From an uncultured Pelagibacteraceae bacterium (GTDB lineage Bacteria; Pseudomonadota; Alphaproteobacteria; Pelagibacterales; Pelagibacteraceae): a stretch of 64,000 nucleotides of DNA. Each line of letters begins with the position of its first letter. The first letter of the stretch is position 1. The stretch lies in NCBI GenBank assembly GCA_902626725.1, contig CACOGI010000001.1, positions 202,001-266,000 of the forward strand, read 5' to 3'. Position numbers and translations under genes: made by a program. Shown piece after piece: positions 48,153 to 56,773 of this stretch. The notes under the pieces are model-generated. The model did no database searches. It saw nothing but the letters and a program-made list of their open reading frames with translations, and was not told where the DNA came from.

Positions 48153-48527
48153 ATGAATAAAAAAAATCCTAAACTTACAGCTGAACAAAAATTAGTCATG
48201 TTTGAAGATGGAACAGAGCCCCCAGGTACAAGTGATCTGAATGATGAGAAGAGAGAAGGAAATTATCACTGTGCAAATTGTGGAATTAAATTATTTGAAT
48301 CTCAAACCAAATATGAAAGCGGATCTGGTTGGCCATCATTTTTTCAGTCAATGCCTGAAGTTTTTGAGACAAAAACTGATTATTTATTAGGTTATGAACG
48401 AATAGAATATCATTGTAAAAATTGTAATGCACATCATGGACATATTTTTGATGATGGCCCACAACCGACTGGAAAAAGATATTGTAATAACGGAGTTTGT
48501 TTAGTTTTTAAACCAAAAAAATTATGA
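48153..48527 (+). CDS. msrB: Peptide-methionine (R)-S-oxide reductase
   Basis: YHCANCGIKLFES, GSGWPSF, HHGHIFDDGPQPTGKRYCNNG. Confidence 0.96.
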   Translation: MNKKNPKLTAEQKLVMFEDGTEPPGTSDLNDEKREGNYHCANCGIKLFESQTKYESGSGWPSFFQSMPEVFETKTDYLLGYERIEYHCKNCNAHHGHIFDDGPQPTGKRYCNNGVCLVFKPKKL

Positions 48528-48865
48528 TTATTAAATATATTAGTTTTTTAATTGGAATTATTTGGTCATATTCAATTATAAAGACACAATCAGTTTTTAG
48601 TAAAAAGGCTGGACTTTTTTTTAAAATTTTTATTACGAAAGTATCTTGGTTTACTTTGATTGCAGCTTGTTATTTTGGATATAAAAATTTTTCTATAAAA
48701 TCTACAATTTTTGGAATTGTTATAGCTATTTTATTAGTAAACATTGGATTTTATTTCTCAAAAAAATTAATCAATCAAAAGTTTAATGAAAAACAAATCA
48801 TAATATTTAAAAGTTTTTTTGAATATACTTTAATATTATGGGTTATTTATTACGTTTTATTTTAA
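48524..48865 (+). CDS. Hypothetical membrane protein (3-4 TM)
   Basis: ORF overlapping msrB stop by 4 nt, hydrophobic; no family recognised. Confidence 0.7.
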   Translation: MIIKYISFLIGIIWSYSIIKTQSVFSKKAGLFFKIFITKVSWFTLIAACYFGYKNFSIKSTIFGIVIAILLVNIGFYFSKKLINQKFNEKQIIIFKSFFEYTLILWVIYYVLF

Positions 48866-49111
48866 AAGATCTTTTAGTTTATTTGCTTTTTCTAAAGCTC
48901 TTACTTCATCATATCCACCGATGTGTTGATCATCAAAAAAAATTTGTGGTATTGTTCTTTTTCCATTTGCTTTCTTAATCATTTCATCCATTGCACCATC
49001 AATAGTTGCAACATTAATTTCATTAAAAGTAGCATTGTTTCTCGTTAACAATTTTTTCGCTGCTTCACAATAATTACATAAAGGGCCTGTATAGATTGTA
49101 ATTTTTTTCAT
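48857..49111 (-). CDS. Glutaredoxin (GrxC type)
   Basis: ITIYTGPLCNYCEAAKKLL, CNYC active site, TIPQIFFDDQHIGGYDE. Confidence 0.93.
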   Translation of the reverse strand: MKKITIYTGPLCNYCEAAKKLLTRNNATFNEINVATIDGAMDEMIKKANGKRTIPQIFFDDQHIGGYDEVRALEKANKLKDLLK

Positions 49112-49114
49112 GAT

Positions 49115-49411
49115 TTATAAGTAATCATCTTTCTTAATTTTACTAGTTATTCTTTTTCTAGAATATTCAAATTTTTTTCTGTGTTTAATACTTTTTTCAT
49201 GAACTCTTTTTCTCCACAATCTGAATGATGAAGGTTTGAGAGATCTTCTCATTATTTTAATAACATCAGACTCTCGATAACCAGTTTTTTTTTCTATTTC
49301 TTCAAAAGTGATCCTATCAGCCCAGGCAGCCCAGATGACCCAATCTGGACTTTCGAGATTTGGCTCTGGATTTTTGACTCGGGTAACTGGTCTGTGACCT
49401 TTTTTTTTCAT
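49115..49411 (-). CDS. TIGR03643/DUF2805 family protein
   Basis: DWVIWAAWADRITFEEIEKKTGYRESDVIKIMRRSLKPSSFRLWRKRV, recognised family pattern. Confidence 0.8.
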   Translation of the reverse strand: MKKKGHRPVTRVKNPEPNLESPDWVIWAAWADRITFEEIEKKTGYRESDVIKIMRRSLKPSSFRLWRKRVHEKSIKHRKKFEYSRKRITSKIKKDDYL

Positions 49412-49436
49412 AAATTCTTTATATTTGAAAAAAATC

Positions 49437-49528
49437 TATAATGCATTTTTTTTGAGATCTGGTATATTGTCCTAGATAGTCCTTTTAGCCATCTTTAGCT
49501 CCCGGTTTTTAAGGACTATCTTTTTTTT
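49437..49528 (+). ncRNA. Candidate small RNA or attenuator: TATAAT box followed by perfect 11-bp stem-loop and U-tract
   Basis: TATAAT 49437-49442; AGATAGTCCTT (49474-49484) pairs with AAGGACTATCT (49511-49521), then run of 8 T (49521-49528). Confidence 0.5.
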
Positions 49529-49606
49529 CTTACTCAAAAGTTAAATTTTTTTTTCAATATTTATTATTACACAAAAATATCAAATTTATTATAAAGTATC
49601 TAGCTA

Positions 49607-50374
49607 ATGAAATTAGGATTTATAGGAACAGGAAAAATTGCTTCTTCAGTTATAATTGGGATTAGTAAATCATCGATAAAGTATAATAAGATTTTTATAT
49701 CATCAAGAAATAAGAAAATTTCTAGTAGATTAAAAAGAAAATTAAAAAAAGTTATCATTGAAAAAGATAATCAGAAAATAATTGATAAATGTAATTGGGT
49801 TTTTTTAGCAGTTACACCATCAGTTGGAGAAAAGATTATTAAAAATTTAAAATTTAGGCCCAATCAAACAATTATCAGCTTTATTTCAACAATGACTATT
49901 TCTAGATTAAAAAAAATAATTAAAGTAAAAGCAGATATTGTTAGAGCAATTCCATTACCACCAATATCATTAAAGAAAGGACCGGTTCCAATTTGTCCAC
50001 CAAATAAAAAAGTAAAAAACTTTTTTGATAAAATTGGCTCGACTGTAGAAATTAAAAACGAAAAACTATCAATTAATTTTTGGTCAACATCAGGAATGAT
50101 GGCATCATATTATGAGATATTAAAAATTATGAGTGATTGGTTGGTAAAGAAAGGCATCAAAAGATTAGATGCTCAAAAATATATTACTACATTATTTTTA
50201 GCTTTATCTGAAGATGCAGTGGTTAATTCAAAAAAAGAATTAAAATACTTAGTAAAAGAATCTCAAACTCCTAAAGGATTAAATGAACAAGGTTTAAAAG
50301 AAATGAATAAAAAAGGTGTTTATAAATCTGTAATTAACACTTTAAATAGTATTCATAAAAGATTAAACAGATAG
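49607..50374 (+). CDS. Pyrroline-5-carboxylate reductase-like (ProC family) oxidoreductase
   Basis: MKLGFIGTGKIASSVIIGISKS Rossmann; VRAIPLPPISLKKGP. Confidence 0.85.
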   Translation: MKLGFIGTGKIASSVIIGISKSSIKYNKIFISSRNKKISSRLKRKLKKVIIEKDNQKIIDKCNWVFLAVTPSVGEKIIKNLKFRPNQTIISFISTMTISRLKKIIKVKADIVRAIPLPPISLKKGPVPICPPNKKVKNFFDKIGSTVEIKNEKLSINFWSTSGMMASYYEILKIMSDWLVKKGIKRLDAQKYITTLFLALSEDAVVNSKKELKYLVKESQTPKGLNEQGLKEMNKKGVYKSVINTLNSIHKRLNR

Positions 50375-50377
50375 TTA

Positions 50378-51163
50378 ATGTCTGAAAACATCTTAGAAAT
50401 AAGCAATCTATCAAAATATTTTGGAGGACTAGCTGCAGTATCAGATTGTTCTCTTAAAGTTAAAAAAGGAACTATCACAGGTATTATTGGGCCCAATGGA
50501 TCTGGTAAAACAACCTTATTTAACTTAATTGCTGGAAATTTAAAATCATCAACAGGAAGTGTTTTGTTTAATAATGAAAATATTACCAATGTTCCTTCCT
50601 ATGAATTATTTTCAAAAGGATTACTTAGAACTTTTCAAATAGCCCATGAATTTACAAATTTATCAGTTTTAGAAAACTTAATGATGGTTCCAGGAAATCA
50701 ATCAGGAGAAAAACTAATGAATGCTTTATTAAAGCCTTCATTAGTTGCAAAAGAGGAAAGTGAAATTAAAGAAAAAGCTATGGAAGTTGTAGATTTTCTT
50801 AATTTAAGCCATTTAAAAAACGAACTTGCAGGAAATTTATCTGGAGGTCAAAAAAAATTACTAGAGTTAGGTCGAACAATGATGGTCGATGCTAAGTTGG
50901 TTTTATTGGATGAAGTAGGAGCAGGTGTAAACAGAACTTTACTAAAGGATCTTGGGACAGCTATTCAAAAGCTTAATACAGAAAAAGGCTACACTTTTTG
51001 TATGATTGAACATGATATGGATTTTATAGGAAGATTGTGCGATCCAGTAATTGTAATGGCAGAGGGTTCTGTTCTTTTTGAAGGTTCAGTTGAAGATGCA
51101 AAAAAAGATGAAAAAGTTATTGAAAGTTACTTAGGTAGAGGTTCAAAATTAAAGGATAATTGA
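50378..51163 (+). CDS. livG: Branched-chain amino acid ABC transporter ATPase LivG-like
   Basis: GPNGSGKTTLFNLIAG, LSGGQKKLLELGR. Confidence 0.92.
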   Translation: MSENILEISNLSKYFGGLAAVSDCSLKVKKGTITGIIGPNGSGKTTLFNLIAGNLKSSTGSVLFNNENITNVPSYELFSKGLLRTFQIAHEFTNLSVLENLMMVPGNQSGEKLMNALLKPSLVAKEESEIKEKAMEVVDFLNLSHLKNELAGNLSGGQKKLLELGRTMMVDAKLVLLDEVGAGVNRTLLKDLGTAIQKLNTEKGYTFCMIEHDMDFIGRLCDPVIVMAEGSVLFEGSVEDAKKDEKVIESYLGRGSKLKDN

Positions 51164-51164
51164 G

Positions 51165-51872
51165 ATGGCATTTTTTGAAGGTAATAACATGACTGGTGGG
51201 TATGGTAGTGGACCAGATATAATTAATTCATGTTCTGTAAATGTTGAAAGAGGAGAAATAGTATCAATCCTTGGACCTAACGGAGCTGGAAAATCTACTG
51301 CAATGAGAGCGATGTTGGGTTTGTTAAATTTAAAATCTGGCTCAGTAATTATTGATGGTAAAGACATTTCAAAACTTTCTCCACAAGACAGAGTTAAAGA
51401 GGGCATTTCATTTGTACCTCAAACAAAAAATGTCTTTGCAGGTATGACAGTGGAAGAAAATTTAGAGATGGGTGCATTCTTAATTAATAGTGATTATAAA
51501 TTAGTTATAGATGAAATCTATAATTTGTTTCCAATACTTAAAGAAAAAAGAAGTCAATTAGTAGGAGAATTATCAGGAGGTCAAAGGCAACAAGTAGCAC
51601 TTGGTAGAGCATTAATGATTAAACCATCAGTTTTAATGTTGGATGAACCAACTGCTGGTGTTTCACCTATAGTAATGGATGAATTGTTTGATCACATAGT
51701 TAAAGTTAAGAGAACAAATGTTGCAATTTTGATGGTTGAGCAAAATGCAAAACAAGCTTTGAATATTTCTGACAGAGGATATGTTTTAGTTACAGGAGAA
51801 AATCGTTACTCTGGAACTGGAAAAGAATTATTAAATGATCCAAGAGTAAGAAGCTCATTTTTAGGTGGTTAA
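51165..51872 (+). CDS. livF: Branched-chain amino acid ABC transporter ATPase LivF-like
   Basis: GPNGAGKSTAMRAMLGLL, LSGGQRQQVALGRALM, LDEPTAGVSP. Confidence 0.92.
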   Translation: MAFFEGNNMTGGYGSGPDIINSCSVNVERGEIVSILGPNGAGKSTAMRAMLGLLNLKSGSVIIDGKDISKLSPQDRVKEGISFVPQTKNVFAGMTVEENLEMGAFLINSDYKLVIDEIYNLFPILKEKRSQLVGELSGGQRQQVALGRALMIKPSVLMLDEPTAGVSPIVMDELFDHIVKVKRTNVAILMVEQNAKQALNISDRGYVLVTGENRYSGTGKELLNDPRVRSSFLGG

Positions 51873-51873
51873 T

Positions 51874-52884
51874 ATGGATTTTTTAAACGCAATTATTCTT
51901 TTATTAAATTACATTTTTGTTCCAGCCTTAGCATATGGATCACAATTAGCATTAGGTGCAATCTTTGTGACTTTGATTTATGGGATTTTAAGATTTGCTA
52001 ACTTTGCAACAGGAGACATGATGTCCTTTGGAACAATGTTTACAATCTTATTCACTTGGTATTTCCAATCAGTTGGAATTGGTCTTGGAGTTTTACCCAC
52101 AGCATTATTAGCAATTCCATTTGCAGTAATTTTTATGATTGGATATATGCTTCTGATCGATAAGTTTGTTTTCAAATATTATAGAGTAAATAAAAGTCCC
52201 CCAGTTCAATTAGCAATGGTCAGTATTGGTGTGATGTTTGTAACTCAAGCAGTGGTCAGAATAATAATAGGACCTTCTGATAGAAGATTTTTTGATGGTG
52301 AAAAGTTTTTAATCAGAGCTGGGGAATTTAAAGATATGACTGGTTTGAATGAAGGGTTAGCTATAAAATCAACTCAAGTTATCACAATCCTGATTACTGT
52401 TATTCTTGTTTCAACTCTTTTTTGGTTTCTAAATAAAACTAAAACTGGAAAAAGCATGAGGGCTTATTCAGACAATGAAGATTTAGCATTACTATCAGGT
52501 ATTGATCCAAAAAAAATAGTAATGATAACTTGGATCATAGCTGGAATTTTAGCAACCATTGGAGGTGCACTTTATGGTTTAGATAAAAGTTTTAAGCCTT
52601 TTACATATTTTAATAATATGCTTCCGATATTTGCTGCTGCTATCGTTGGTGGAATCGGAAATCCTTTTGGTGCTTTTTTGGGAGGCTATGTAATTGCTTT
52701 TTCAGAAATTCTTTTAACATATGCCTATAAGAAGTTTTTTATGTACGTTTTACCAGAAAGTATGGAACCAGATGGCTTAGTTCAATTACTATCAACTGAT
52801 TACAAGTTTGCAGTATCGTTCTCTATATTAGTAATTGTATTATTATATCGACCATCAGGAATATTCAAAGGGAAGGTACTGTGA
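51874..52884 (+). CDS. livH: Branched-chain amino acid ABC transporter permease LivH-like
   Basis: ALGAIFVTLIYGILRFANFATGDMMSFG; start trimmed to ATG 51874. Confidence 0.9.
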   Translation: MDFLNAIILLLNYIFVPALAYGSQLALGAIFVTLIYGILRFANFATGDMMSFGTMFTILFTWYFQSVGIGLGVLPTALLAIPFAVIFMIGYMLLIDKFVFKYYRVNKSPPVQLAMVSIGVMFVTQAVVRIIIGPSDRRFFDGEKFLIRAGEFKDMTGLNEGLAIKSTQVITILITVILVSTLFWFLNKTKTGKSMRAYSDNEDLALLSGIDPKKIVMITWIIAGILATIGGALYGLDKSFKPFTYFNNMLPIFAAAIVGGIGNPFGAFLGGYVIAFSEILLTYAYKKFFMYVLPESMEPDGLVQLLSTDYKFAVSFSILVIVLLYRPSGIFKGKVL

Positions 52885-54251
52885 GAAAAAATTTAAATGT
52901 AATTGCAGCTTATAGTATTATGATGGGATTGATTGTTCTTGTTGGTATATTCCAGTCTTGGAATATTGCCTTATCGATATTTAATCTTTGTTTAATATCA
53001 GCTGTTATGACAATGGGTGCAAATATTCAATGGGGATATGCTGGTTTAATTAATTTTGGAATAATGGGTTATACAGCATTAGGTGGCTTAGCAGCAGTTT
53101 TAATTTCTGTTAATCCAGTACAAGAGGCTTGGAGTGCAGGGGGTTTAAATATTTTATTTAGTCTATTCTTAATTATTGGGATGGTGCTAGCTGTCCGATA
53201 TGTTTTAAAGAAATACGAAAAATCGAAAACTAGAACTTATATTATTGCTGCAATTATTATTTTAGGAATTATCATAATACGATTTGTATCTGAGCCAGGA
53301 ATTGAGGCGATTGAAGAAGTAGATCCTGCAAAAACTGGTTTCTTAGGAGGTTTCGGCTTACCTATTATTTTTTCTTGGATAGTGGGAGCTTTATTTGCTG
53401 GTGGATTAGCTTTTGTAATAGGTAAAGTTGCCTTAGGTTTGAGAGCTGATTACTTAGCGATAGCTACACTATTGATATCAGAGATTGTCATCGCAATTAT
53501 AAAACACGAAGATTGGCTGACAAGAGGAGTTAAAAATGTAATTGGATTAAAACGTCCTGCACCTTATGAGGTAAATTTACAACAAACAGATTGGTTCATT
53601 AATTTAGTAGAAAAATTTAACTCAAGTAAATTGAATTTAATTTCAGACTTTGCTGAAAGACAAGCTGCTCTAAACCAATTTGTAATTGAAGGATCATCAA
53701 TTTTTGTAAAACTTTGTTACTCAGGTTTATTTTTAGTTGTTGTCATAATTCTTTTAATTTTAACTCAGAAAGCTCTTTACTCTCCTTGGGGAAGAATGAT
53801 GAGAGCTATTAGAGACAATGAAGAAGCAGCTAACGCTATGGGTAAAAATGTGGTTAAACAGCATCTATTAATTTTTGTTTTAGGTTCTGCAATAGTCGGA
53901 ATAGCAGGAGCTATGTTAGTAACACAAGATGGTTTATTCACTCCAGGAAGTTATAGACCAATGAGATATACTTTTTTAATTTGGGTAATGGTTATTGTTG
54001 GTGGAAGTGGAAATAACTTTGGAGCAATTCTTGGTGGTTTTGTTGTTTGGTTCTTATGGATTGAGTCAGCACCAATTGGATTATATTTGGTAAATTTAAC
54101 AACCGCTGGTTTAGATGATGCTCATTTTTTAAAAGTTCATTTAATTGAAAGTGTGCCGTATTTTAGATTTTTAATGATGGGCGCAGGTTTATTATTAATA
54201 ATGAGATACAGACCAAAAGGTATACTTCCTGAAAAAATAGAAATAAAATAA
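52881..54251 (+). CDS. livM: Branched-chain amino acid ABC transporter permease LivM-like (GTG start)
   Basis: LGLRADYLAIATL, GRMMRAIRDNEEAANAMGKN. Confidence 0.92.
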   Translation: MRKNLNVIAAYSIMMGLIVLVGIFQSWNIALSIFNLCLISAVMTMGANIQWGYAGLINFGIMGYTALGGLAAVLISVNPVQEAWSAGGLNILFSLFLIIGMVLAVRYVLKKYEKSKTRTYIIAAIIILGIIIIRFVSEPGIEAIEEVDPAKTGFLGGFGLPIIFSWIVGALFAGGLAFVIGKVALGLRADYLAIATLLISEIVIAIIKHEDWLTRGVKNVIGLKRPAPYEVNLQQTDWFINLVEKFNSSKLNLISDFAERQAALNQFVIEGSSIFVKLCYSGLFLVVVIILLILTQKALYSPWGRMMRAIRDNEEAANAMGKNVVKQHLLIFVLGSAIVGIAGAMLVTQDGLFTPGSYRPMRYTFLIWVMVIVGGSGNNFGAILGGFVVWFLWIESAPIGLYLVNLTTAGLDDAHFLKVHLIESVPYFRFLMMGAGLLLIMRYRPKGILPEKIEIK

Positions 54252-54255
54252 TTTT

Positions 54256-54327
54256 ATGAAATATATTATTACAGGTGCTGCTATAGCTTGGGCTTTATAT
54301 ATGGCAGATAAATATTTATTTTTTTAA
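54256..54327 (+). CDS. Candidate 23-aa hydrophobic small protein MKYIITGAAIAWALYMADKYLFF
   Basis: ATG 4 nt after livM stop, single TM-like peptide, stop TAA at 54325-54327; below the ORF-track length cutoff. Confidence 0.45.
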   Translation: MKYIITGAAIAWALYMADKYLFF

Positions 54328-54483
54328 AGTCCAGCCATTCTTTTTTAATACTTTGATTAAATTTTCTTTCATCTCATCCCTTGATGTATTTTTATCACCT
54401 ATTTTTTCAAAGAATACAGGCTCTAAACCTTTATCTTTTTTTGATTTAAAATAGTTTTTGATTGATTGTATTATTAGTTTCAT
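54316..54483 (-). CDS. Candidate 55-aa small protein MKLIIQSIKNYFKSKKDKGLEPVFFEKIGDKNTSRDEMKENLIKVLKKNGWTLKK, riboswitch-controlled
   Basis: ATG at 54483-54481 preceded by GGAG Shine-Dalgarno at 54491-54488; stop TAA 54318-54316; downstream of promoter + riboswitch-like leader; below ORF-track cutoff. Confidence 0.7.
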   Translation of the reverse strand: MKLIIQSIKNYFKSKKDKGLEPVFFEKIGDKNTSRDEMKENLIKVLKKNGWTLKK

Positions 54484-54487
54484 TTTT

Positions 54488-54546
54488 CTCCTTTAGCGTT
54501 ATGTTTTAAGTCCCAGCAAGTAGAGTTATTTTCTAAATCAGGACAA
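54488..54546 (-). promoter_or_regulatory. SAM-II/SAM-V-like S-adenosylmethionine riboswitch
   Basis: Minus strand GTCCTGATTTAGAAAATAACTCTACTTGCTGGGACTTAAAACATAACGCTAAAGGAG: P1 GTCC/GGAC, conserved TGATTTA, TTGC and GCTAAA blocks as recalled for SAM-II/SAM-V; loop CTCT (54525-54522) can pair with SD GGAG (54491-54488). Confidence 0.75.
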
Positions 54547-54550
54547 TGTA

Positions 54551-54574
54551 ATTATACAATAAAATTTATTTTTT
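54551..54574 (-). promoter_or_regulatory. Putative promoter of the riboswitch/55-aa unit
   Basis: Minus strand TATAAT (54556-54551), about 7 nt before the P1 5' strand; weak TTTTCA -35 with 17-nt spacing. Confidence 0.55.
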
Positions 54575-54595
54575 GAAAACAGATTTTTAATTTTA

Positions 54596-54634
54596 TAAAA
54601 AAAAACCCCCAACAAATTAATGCTGGGGGTTTAA
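54596..54634 (-). terminator. Rho-independent terminator of livJ
   Basis: Minus strand AAACCCCCAGCATTAATTTGTTGGGGGTTTTTTTTT: 9-bp GC-rich stem then T-run. Confidence 0.93.
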
Positions 54635-54647
54635 ATTTTAAGATAAA

Positions 54648-55838
54648 TTATCTTTGTTTTTTAGTTTTGAATTTTCCGCCTTTTACTTCTTGTTCTAAGA
54701 AAGAACCTTCAGCTTCACCGACGCTAGTAAAAGTAACTCCAGTTGCACCTTCATAATCAACTTTCTTACCTTTAGCCAATAAATCTAAACCTTTTTTAAG
54801 TTCACCTGGGTAAATTTTTGTTCCAGGACCGTTAGCAACATCCATTACATTTTTTGCAATTGATGCTCTATCAGCTGAATTACCTGCCTGCATTGCTAAA
54901 ACGATCAACGCTGCAGCATCATAAGACTCACCTGTATAAGGACCCGAACTATCAATACCAGCAGCTTTTGCTACACCAGCAAAAACACCAGCACCTTTTC
55001 CAGTTGAACCAGGCATTGAACCAAAAGATTTTCTTAGATCTTTACCAAATGCATCAACTAATGATTGACCGATCATACCATCTGATAAAATAAATCTATC
55101 AAATGCACCTGAGTCCAAAGAAGCTTGGATAATTCCTTTACCACCTTGGTCTAGGTAACCAATAACAGCAACTGCATCACCACCTGCTGAAGCAAGTGTT
55201 GCTACTTCAGAAGAGTAGTCTGCTTTTCCGTCTTCGTGAGCATTAACAGTTGTTACTTTAATACCATGAGCTTCAACAGCTGCTTTATAAACATCTGCTA
55301 AACCTTTTCCATAGTCATTGTTTGTGTAAGTAATTGCAACACTTTTAACTTTTCTGTCTTTAGTAATATCAGCTAAAATCTGACCACCTCTAGCATCTGA
55401 TGGTGCAGTTCTAAAAAAATATCCTTTATCATCAAGAGTTGTTAATCCTGGTGACGTAGCTGATGGTGAAATCATTACAACACCATTTGGTACAGCAACA
55501 TTTGAAGCAATTGCTCCAGTTACACCTGAACAGTCAGCTCCCATAATAGCTGCAACTCCTTGTGCAATCACTCCTTCTGCAGCTGCAGTTGCCGCTGCTG
55601 AGTCTACGCATGTTGAGTCTGCTCTAATCACTTCAATATATTTTCCACCTAATAGCGAGCCAGAGTCCGATGCTTCTTTGAAAGCAAGCTCAGCTGAAGC
55701 AGCCATAGCAGGTGTTAGAGATTCAATAGGACCAGTAAATCCTAAAATAATTCCCATTTTTATCCCATGTCCATCCGCAGATACGTTTGATGTAAAAGAA
55801 AACACAAACATAAATGCAGCAATAAATAGTTTTTTCAT
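54648..55838 (-). CDS. livJ: Branched-chain amino acid ABC transporter substrate-binding protein LivJ-like
   Basis: Signal peptide MKKLFIAAFMFVFSFTSNVSADG; periplasmic-binding type I fold pattern (IKMGIILGFTGPIESLTPAM). Confidence 0.92.
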   Translation of the reverse strand: MKKLFIAAFMFVFSFTSNVSADGHGIKMGIILGFTGPIESLTPAMAASAELAFKEASDSGSLLGGKYIEVIRADSTCVDSAAATAAAEGVIAQGVAAIMGADCSGVTGAIASNVAVPNGVVMISPSATSPGLTTLDDKGYFFRTAPSDARGGQILADITKDRKVKSVAITYTNNDYGKGLADVYKAAVEAHGIKVTTVNAHEDGKADYSSEVATLASAGGDAVAVIGYLDQGGKGIIQASLDSGAFDRFILSDGMIGQSLVDAFGKDLRKSFGSMPGSTGKGAGVFAGVAKAAGIDSSGPYTGESYDAAALIVLAMQAGNSADRASIAKNVMDVANGPGTKIYPGELKKGLDLLAKGKKVDYEGATGVTFTSVGEAEGSFLEQEVKGGKFKTKKQR

Positions 55839-55912
55839 TATTTTCCTCTATTTGTTAACAATTTATAAAAAGCTAATTTAATTATGATTAATTAAATTTT
55901 TCAATGGGTAAA

Positions 55913-56770
55913 TTATCTTATTTTATGAAGTAAATAGACTGAACCTATAACAATAATTCCACCCAATACGAACAAAACAGTTGGTACTTCACCAAATATT
56001 AAAAAACTCAAAGCTATCCCGAATATAGGGAATAGAGAGTAAGAAGGGAAAATTTGTCCCACAGTATAAAATTTATATAAATAGAACATCAATAAATGTG
56101 CACCCAGAGAAACAACAATTGCCTGGTAAAATATTAGGATCCAAGAATTAAGACTAATAGATTTAATGGTTGAGAAAGTATTCCCCTCTATAAAAAAAGA
56201 AAGAATTAATAAAATTATAAAACCAAATAAACCAGTAAATGCATTAGTTAAACTAATGTCCAGGTCTCTTAACTGTCTAGAAAAAACTTGAGAAAAAGCA
56301 AAAGCTAATGCCATTAAACCTGCAAAGAATAATCCTAAAAAATTATCAACTAATTTTGGATCAAAAAATATTATCAACACACCGATAAAAGCAGAAAAAA
56401 TAAAAAACCACTTTTTTGGACTTATGTTTTCATTTAACATAAATGCGCTGGCAAGTATCCCAAACGGTATTGCTAGTTGAGACCCTACGATTACAGGAGA
56501 AATAATAGTCGAGTAGTATAGAGCGAGAGTCATAAATACATAAACCATAACACCCATTGAGATTGAAAAAGCTATCAATGAAGGGATATATTTCTTTTCT
56601 GGTATTTTAAATCTCCAAAAAGGAATTAATATCGCCAATACCAATCCCATTCTAAGTGATGCCATGAGAATTGGAGGAACAGAATCATTTAAAACTAATT
56701 TAGTAAAAGGAAATGCACTTCCATGAGCCATCGCAATAAAAAGTAAGACTAAAATATGTTTTAAGGGCAA
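55913..56770 (-). CDS. EamA (DMT) family transporter
   Basis: Ten-TM DMT protein, MAHGSAFPFTKLVL. Confidence 0.87.
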   Translation of the reverse strand: MPLKHILVLLFIAMAHGSAFPFTKLVLNDSVPPILMASLRMGLVLAILIPFWRFKIPEKKYIPSLIAFSISMGVMVYVFMTLALYYSTIISPVIVGSQLAIPFGILASAFMLNENISPKKWFFIFSAFIGVLIIFFDPKLVDNFLGLFFAGLMALAFAFSQVFSRQLRDLDISLTNAFTGLFGFIILLILSFFIEGNTFSTIKSISLNSWILIFYQAIVVSLGAHLLMFYLYKFYTVGQIFPSYSLFPIFGIALSFLIFGEVPTVLFVLGGIIVIGSVYLLHKIR

Positions 56771-56773
56771 GTT

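Noticed and set aside
54854-55093. 79-aa plus-strand ORF rich in Gln/His/Leu inside livJ
   Set aside because: Low-complexity-looking antisense frame of a well-supported CDS.
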